Assembly (NCBI GenBank): GCA_934667175.1
Contig: CAKULN010000050.1
Location: forward strand, 1 to 19,461
Origin: an uncultured Bacteroidales bacterium
GTDB taxonomy: Bacteria > Bacteroidota > Bacteroidia > Bacteroidales > UBA932
Reading direction: 5' to 3'
DNA length: 19,461 nt
In this document: one piece after another, positions 14,597-19,461 of the stretch
Numbering within the stretch: position 1 is the stretch's first letter
Layout: each line of letters starts with the position of its first letter
The notes under the pieces: generated by a model
What the model was told of the DNA's origin: nothing
What the model saw: only the letters and a program-made list of their open reading frames with translations
The model's database searches: none
Program-made: the position numbers and the translations under genes

Positions 14597-17500
14597 TTAT
14601 TTCACGTTAGGATGTTCACCCATATAGACCGGAGCATGCCCCGTAGCCCTGTGGAATTTTGAATCAACACCGAATGTCCCATCAACTGAGGCAGCTGATT
14701 TGGTGATTGTTCCGAAATCGAACACATCATTGGTATAAAAGTCATCAAGGCTAAATGTCTCACCGGCATATTCCTTGATCCTTTCGACAATGGCCTGACG
14801 GCTGATTGAAGAGAAGTAAGGAATATTATTGTTCATGCAACTGGTTGCCTCCGACCTATATACGCCACGGGAGTGCATGTAGCCTCCCTCGTACATGTCA
14901 ACCCGATTCGAATATTTCGAATTGTAGATAAGATGGCTCCACGGAGCCTGCTTGGCATCCCCATTCATTGTCAGATTCTTGTACCAACCCTTGGATTTAT
15001 AGAATCCGAACGAAGAACCAAGATCATCATCACCGGAAGGATGATCGCAACCATCCACGCAGGAACATGTCTGGATGAACGCATTGTGGTAGATGTACTC
15101 GTCTCCGAGTTTTCCGAAGCCATGGCCACCAGCCTCATGCTGGATTATGCCTCTGAAATCATACGGGTAGGCCTCCTTGCTCACAGGGCAGCACGCTATC
15201 GCGGAGCCGTCACCGTACATCATCGTCACACCCTCGTACGTTGATGTGTTCTGCAGCATGATGACTAGGCTCTTGGCGAGATCCATAGACGAATTTGCCT
15301 TCTTTGCCCATTCGAAACATTCATCAGCCATAGGGGCAAGCAACCTATTCTGAGTGAAATAGCTGCCGAACTTATTGTCGATGACCGTGTTGACAGTGCC
15401 GACTCCGCTTTCATCCGACATTGAAACGACTGCATAGACATTGAAATAGTCCTTGTAGGTCTTGTACGGCTCGACATCGAAGAAATGATCATAACCAGCC
15501 TGCGCATTTGCAAGGAAAGTTCCTTTGGCGATGTCCTTGGCATCGTAGCCGTCACCAATAAACACGATGTCGATTCCCTTGCCTTTGCTAGACGGCTGTA
15601 GGTTCTTGACTTCACCGTCTGAATAGTCGCTGTCATATTGCTCAACATCCATCTTGCAAGTGTAGTCTGTGTCACCACCAAGGAGGAACACAATCTCACC
15701 GGAGCGCCCTTTGTACTTCTTGTAGCTTGGGGTCAGGAAAGTACCCTCGTTGACTTCGAACGTCTCGTTCGTCCGTGCCATCTCGGAGATGGTTACGGTA
15801 ACATCAGTCTTGCCAGTGCCCGAAGCAGGGGTGACTGTCACCCACTCCGGCTTTTCCTTTATGCTCCAATCAAAGCCTGAAGGGACACGCAGAGTGTAGG
15901 TGCGTCCCATCGCACCATTGAGCGCACGGACCCGCTGACGGCTTATCGAGAAATCATAATGTGCGGAGATGCGTTTGAAATCCTGCCATCCATTAGCCGA
16001 TTGGTATCTTGCCACCGACTGTGACGGGACTTCAATAGTGAAATTGTCTTTAGCGACACCATCGAAGGCACCGGACATGACGACTGGTGGCTCGATGGCT
16101 TCGCATGTGATCTGAGACAGATTATAACACTTTGTAAAAGCGTCTGTGCCAATCACGGTAAGAGATGATGGTAAAAAGATTGAAGAAAGCTTACATTCAC
16201 TGAAAGCATAAGATTCAATGTTTACCAATCCTTCCGGCATGACTACTGGCGACAACGATAGGTCATTTCCTCTAAAAGCACTAGCCTCAATTTCTTTCAA
16301 TGATGTCGGGAAAACAACACTTGAAAATTTACAACCAGCAAAGGCTGCACCTTCTATACGTTTACAGCCATCAGGAATTACTAACTCTCCGCTAAAGCCA
16401 CATCCATTGAAAGATTGGCCACCTATACTTGAAGCATTATTAAGCAAAAGATTACCCTTAAATGAGCACCCCTCAAACACATAGTTAGGCATTTCAGTCA
16501 CTTTATCAGGAATTACGAGATCCCCCACAAAATTACCACCATTATAAAAAGCAGATTCACCTATCTTCTCCAAGTTATCTGGAAGAACAAGGTTACCAGT
16601 GAATTTTGCGAATCTAAAAGCACCACTACCAATCACTTTCAAGGAATGAGGCATCTCTAACTTGCCGGTAAGATTGGAGCACCCAGAAAATGCTACTTCA
16701 CCTATATATTCTAATTTATTTGGTAAAGTTATTGAAGATACTGGAGTTTCAAAGAAAGCTACTCGTTCAATTATTTTAATTTCATCAGGTAGAATTAGTG
16801 ATCCACTAAGTCTCGTGTAACTGAAAGCTGATTCACATATTTCTGTAATATTATCTGGAAAAGAAAAATAGTATAATGTCTTTTTCTTTGAAAACGCTTT
16901 AACAGGAATTACATTATCTGCATACTCTTTCTTGTCATTATAAATATCATCTTGGAATTTCAAAGCATGAGAGACCTTAGCTTCCTTCATATTCACCGCC
17001 TCAAGAATGTCCATCTTGTCACGCATGAAATAGAAGTCCTCTGTCGTGACAGTGCCTGTCACTTTAAGATTCTTGATCTTGGCAGGGTTCTTTCCTGCTG
17101 CCTTGATTGTAGCCTCAAGAGTTCCTGGTTCGGAGACATTGACAACATAGTACTGCCTTGCCTCGCCACCGTGGGTGTTGCTGTCCTCGGTCCAATCTAC
17201 GATCTGGGTAGAGCCGAGGGAGAGTTCATAGCCTCCTGTGGCAGTCTTTTTCGAGATGTTGATGGTGACGTTCAATTGTTTGCCTACCTGATAGTCAACA
17301 GCGTCACTCTGTTTGAAGGTGTAGGAAACGCCATCTATAGTGATTGAAAAAAGTACGAGACCTGACTCAACTTTCTGCGGGATGACGATTGCCCTGAAGG
17401 TGCCATCGCTCTGCGGACACATCACGATTCCGTCCTGCTGGGCCTCGCCCAAAGGTGTGGCGACTCCGGTGGAGTAGTCAATGGTGGCTTTTCGGGTGGT

Positions 17501-18130
17501 GTTCGTTAGAATCACACTCTTCTCCAAGCTTTCGAATTCTCCTTCCGCGAAGCCGTCCTTCTCAGCCAGTTTCACCTGAACGGCAGACAGTCTGTGATTC
17601 AATGTGACTGCCACAGCTGACTCCACCGGAGTGATGTTCTCACCTTTTCCCCACAGGAAATCGGACGCTTCATAGCCGCCTAAAGATGCGGCTGTAGCTT
17701 CCGAACTTTGGTCTTTACGGACCTCAAAAGGGAAGGAGTTAACATCTGAAATGCCTGATTGGTAGGGGTAGTACAAATAAAGGTCAACGTTAGTGTTGAC
17801 ATCCTTGTAGTACACACTCTTGACCGGCACCCACTTGTGATTCGCCTCGTCAAAGACATATTTGACGTTGTCCGCCTGGTTGCCCTCGGAGACAAGTGTT
17901 CCCGCCTTCGCGTTCTTATCCGTGTAGTTGACGGCAAAAAGCCCGACCGCATCCTTATCGACAAAGCCAGCCGCTGTCGCCCTTGTCTGCACCTGATTGA
18001 TCGAATTGTAGATGTTGATCGGAACCAACTCCCCCTTCTCGACCTCAGGCTCCAGCATCGCTTCCTGGGCGCACCCCGCCAATAGCGCGGCAAACGCCAA
18101 GGACATCACTAAAAGTTTATCAGATCTCAT
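14597..18130 (-). CDS. Chimeric surface lipoprotein: fimbrillin-like, leucine-rich repeats, BACON, M64 peptidase
   Basis: 1177 residues. The signal MRSDKLLVMSLAFAALLAGC ends in a lipobox (Cys20). Modules in order: a fimbrillin-like region (about 30-315, with VYYKDVNTNVDLYLYYPYQ and FRAIVIPQKVESG); BspA-type leucine-rich repeats (about 390-700); a BACON-like domain (about 723-843, FDWSIKEKPEWVTVTPASG); and an M64 (IgA-peptidase-like) zinc metallopeptidase domain (about 845-1160). The M64 domain has IDIVFIGDGYDAKD and the zinc site HEAGGHGFGKLGDEY with His998, Glu999, His1003 and Asp1010. The catalytic set is complete, so secreted proteolysis at the cell surface is likely; the substrate is unknown, and immunoglobulin is only the family precedent. 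The repeat part is much richer in A+T than the rest, which suggests a separate origin. It is the third complete gene of the operon. Confidence 0.92.
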   Translation of the reverse strand: MRSDKLLVMSLAFAALLAGCAQEAMLEPEVEKGELVPINIYNSINQVQTRATAAGFVDKDAVGLFAVNYTDKNAKAGTLVSEGNQADNVKYVFDEANHKWVPVKSVYYKDVNTNVDLYLYYPYQSGISDVNSFPFEVRKDQSSEATAASLGGYEASDFLWGKGENITPVESAVAVTLNHRLSAVQVKLAEKDGFAEGEFESLEKSVILTNTTRKATIDYSTGVATPLGEAQQDGIVMCPQSDGTFRAIVIPQKVESGLVLFSITIDGVSYTFKQSDAVDYQVGKQLNVTINISKKTATGGYELSLGSTQIVDWTEDSNTHGGEARQYYVVNVSEPGTLEATIKAAGKNPAKIKNLKVTGTVTTEDFYFMRDKMDILEAVNMKEAKVSHALKFQDDIYNDKKEYADNVIPVKAFSKKKTLYYFSFPDNITEICESAFSYTRLSGSLILPDEIKIIERVAFFETPVSSITLPNKLEYIGEVAFSGCSNLTGKLEMPHSLKVIGSGAFRFAKFTGNLVLPDNLEKIGESAFYNGGNFVGDLVIPDKVTEMPNYVFEGCSFKGNLLLNNASSIGGQSFNGCGFSGELVIPDGCKRIEGAAFAGCKFSSVVFPTSLKEIEASAFRGNDLSLSPVVMPEGLVNIESYAFSECKLSSIFLPSSLTVIGTDAFTKCYNLSQITCEAIEPPVVMSGAFDGVAKDNFTIEVPSQSVARYQSANGWQDFKRISAHYDFSISRQRVRALNGAMGRTYTLRVPSGFDWSIKEKPEWVTVTPASGTGKTDVTVTISEMARTNETFEVNEGTFLTPSYKKYKGRSGEIVFLLGGDTDYTCKMDVEQYDSDYSDGEVKNLQPSSKGKGIDIVFIGDGYDAKDIAKGTFLANAQAGYDHFFDVEPYKTYKDYFNVYAVVSMSDESGVGTVNTVIDNKFGSYFTQNRLLAPMADECFEWAKKANSSMDLAKSLVIMLQNTSTYEGVTMMYGDGSAIACCPVSKEAYPYDFRGIIQHEAGGHGFGKLGDEYIYHNAFIQTCSCVDGCDHPSGDDDLGSSFGFYKSKGWYKNLTMNGDAKQAPWSHLIYNSKYSNRVDMYEGGYMHSRGVYRSEATSCMNNNIPYFSSISRQAIVERIKEYAGETFSLDDFYTNDVFDFGTITKSAASVDGTFGVDSKFHRATGHAPVYMGEHPNVK

Positions 18131-18200
18131 AATTCGTACAATAATTCGTTACATAGTAACCGTTTATAAATAACTTGCCTCTCACTTAATCACTCCACCA

Positions 18201-19145
18201 TCACTGCGCATCTCCCCCAATGTTTCCACCTTTGTCCCAATCGCCAATGATCATCCCCATCGACTGCGGCACCTCGGCCCACGAGGAGCAGGTAAGAGCG
18301 CCGATTCTTCCGGCCGTGTAGTTCGCGGACGGAGTCTTCTTGCACTGTAATTCTTTTTTCTGGTCATTGAGGACACTGATCGTGATCTCTGTTCCTTTAA
18401 GATTCACTGGAGCGGACATGACGTACACAAGAAATGTTGTCGAGCCGTCAACGCTGACCCCATCCAGATCAATTGTAATCTGGTTTGAAAACTTTGTCCC
18501 GTTGATGCTCACCGAATTGTCCTGAGGCTGAAGGTCGAACCATCCTGATTCGACAAACACTTCAGACGGAGCTGTGATCGCCAGCTTCGTGTACGTTCCG
18601 GCCGGCAACGTCAGCTTTGGCCTGATGATACATCCAAGATGATGGTAACTGAAGTTAAGATTGCCGCTTTCGGAAGATGTGGCATCAGTGTACATGTAGT
18701 CATAAGCTCCGATGTGATCAACGCCCGTCAGCCCGCATTGCTTCTGCCCGTCGTAGGACACGGGGATGCAGTGTCTGTTAAGGTAGATGTCGCCGATGAA
18801 TGGGTAGTAGCTGTAGTACTTCGCTGATTGTTTTAGTGCCCAGCCACCTCCGTTGAACTCGGCGCTGTTGGCGCCCGCTCCATCTTCCATCGCGAAATAG
18901 ACCTGGGCTCCCGTATTTGGATAGATGCCTACTGTGTCACTGTCCGCCCAGATAAACTCCGTGTTGTTGCGAATGCTTGTTCTGGTCGGTGGCGTGTCTT
19001 CACCGATCTCTTTATATTCGTCAACAATAAAAGAAATCCTGTCCACTGTCGAAAAGTCAGCATGGAAGGAATCGTCACCTTTGCATCCGCCCGACAAGAT
19101 CGCCAGAGATATTATTATCCCGGCCATTGTGAAATGCTTACACAT
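18201..19145 (-). CDS. Fimbrillin-like lipoprotein
   Basis: 314 residues. The signal MCKHFTMAGIIISLAILSGG ends at lipobox Cys21; a start at the second Met (residue 7) is also possible. The mature sequence has the family features: ISFIVDEYKE, TPPTRTSIRNNTEFIWADSD, then SAKYYSYYPFIGD, LNFSYHHLGCIIRPKLTLP and a final strand AGRIGALTCSSW. It lies 9 bases after the small gene 19155-19307 and 70 bases before the M64 chimera, without a clear promoter between, so a common transcript is likely. It probably works as a pilus-type subunit or stalk, but the family includes many proteins without shown pilus function. Confidence 0.85.
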   Translation of the reverse strand: MCKHFTMAGIIISLAILSGGCKGDDSFHADFSTVDRISFIVDEYKEIGEDTPPTRTSIRNNTEFIWADSDTVGIYPNTGAQVYFAMEDGAGANSAEFNGGGWALKQSAKYYSYYPFIGDIYLNRHCIPVSYDGQKQCGLTGVDHIGAYDYMYTDATSSESGNLNFSYHHLGCIIRPKLTLPAGTYTKLAITAPSEVFVESGWFDLQPQDNSVSINGTKFSNQITIDLDGVSVDGSTTFLVYVMSAPVNLKGTEITISVLNDQKKELQCKKTPSANYTAGRIGALTCSSWAEVPQSMGMIIGDWDKGGNIGGDAQ

Positions 19146-19154
19146 GGCGGCCCT

Positions 19155-19307
19155 TTAGTCTTCTATCAATTCCCAGTCATCACCGGTTCCCTTTGGCCCG
19201 GAAGTATCCGCAAGAAATGAATATTGAGCGGTCAGTTTGACCACTTCGACTTCCGGCACGGAGTAATTCTCCAACACATTAGTAGGGTTTGTAACTTGTC
19301 CAATCAT
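19155..19307 (-). CDS. Small acidic protein preceding the fimbrillin genes
   Basis: About 50 residues from the Met at 19307 (MIGQVTNPTNVLENYSVPEV). The frame is open back to 19421, but that part overlaps the end of another gene (19372-19461) and looks non-coding, so the short form is preferred. The sequence PEVEVVKLTAQYSFLADTSG is followed by a strongly acidic end, GDDWELIED. There is no signal peptide. I have the impression that short proteins with a PxVEVVEL-like motif are common in Bacteroidales, often beside surface-protein genes; their role is not known to me. The 9-base gap to the fimbrillin-like gene points to a shared transcript. Confidence 0.6.
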   Translation of the reverse strand: MIGQVTNPTNVLENYSVPEVEVVKLTAQYSFLADTSGPKGTGDDWELIED

Positions 19308-19371
19308 AACAGTATTTTTAATGTCATATATATATGTTGTACATCGTTGAGTTTCTTGTCCTGTAGCAATG

Positions 19372-19461
19372 TTACAGTTTGCAGTTAAACAAGAAAAACT
19401 CAAGCTGATCCGGTGTGACACCGCTCATTTTGTTAGCGATCTCCGACATGCGGCTTACATA
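19372..19461 (-). CDS. C-terminal end of an unidentified gene, cut by window edge
   Basis: On the minus strand the last 29 codons read in frame to a TAA at 19374-19372, including SEIANKMSGVTPDQLEFFLF. Codon use and composition look like real coding sequence. No family can be named from so short a tail. It ends 64 bases before the small acidic gene and may belong to the same transcript. Confidence 0.5.
   Translation of the reverse strand, partial: YVSRMSEIANKMSGVTPDQLEFFLFNCKL

Noticed and set aside
18131..18200. Possible promoter between the fimbrillin-like gene and the M64 chimera
   Set aside because: No TAnnTTTG element is found on the minus strand; a small palindrome (GTTAC/GTAAC) is present but too short to interpret.
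19308..19421. N-terminal extension of the small acidic protein to 19421
   Set aside because: It overlaps another frame that looks coding (19372-19461), and its Cys- and Ser-rich content does not resemble the rest of the protein.

Overview
The window reads as chromosomal DNA of a gut-type Bacteroidales (phylum Bacteroidota), at roughly 50% G+C. The support is: several matches to the Bacteroidota promoter form (TTTG, about 19-20 bases, then TAnnTTTG); few Shine-Dalgarno-like sites; several lipoproteins with a short signal peptide and lipobox; and families typical of the order (fimbrillin-like lipoproteins, BspA-type leucine-rich repeats, BACON, Fibrobacter-type paralogous domain, M64 peptidase, Rpn nuclease). 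The genus cannot be fixed from the sequence; a Rikenellaceae or Cryptobacteroides-like lineage is only a guess.

Positions 1-7230 are mostly housekeeping. A half-length, apparently catalytically dead PurL-like protein (52-1209) is followed by a PIN-PhoH ATPase (1240-2613), pyruvate phosphate dikinase (2772-5492) with its own promoter and a strong terminator, a convergent ten-helix EamA transporter (5550-6461), and a divergent small putative DNA-binding protein (6652-7227).

Positions 7235-9546 hold a divergent pair: a secreted helical plus beta-barrel outer-membrane protein, whose linker is built from REP-like palindromic repeats translated in frame, and a membrane-anchored Ser/Thr kinase-like protein with a minimal fold and a periplasmic tail.

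Positions 9601-12000 hold a BspA-like leucine-rich-repeat lipoprotein with a C-terminal Fibrobacter-type domain. Upstream of it a 36-37-base motif is duplicated, each copy followed by a -7-like box.

Positions 12050-13500 hold an Rpn-family PD-(D/E)XK nuclease gene bracketed by two 93-base direct repeats (six mismatches by eye), both ending in the same REP-like sequence found inside the barrel gene. This is the best candidate for an undescribed mobile or repeat-linked unit.

Positions 13691-19461 hold a surface-protein operon on the minus strand: the tail of an unidentified upstream gene, a roughly 50-residue acidic peptide, a fimbrillin-like lipoprotein, an 1177-residue lipoprotein joining fimbrillin-like, leucine-rich-repeat, BACON and M64 metallopeptidase modules, and a second fimbrillin-like lipoprotein, closed by a strong terminator. 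The likely joint role is a lipid-anchored surface or pilus-like structure carrying a protease; this is inferred from domains and order only.
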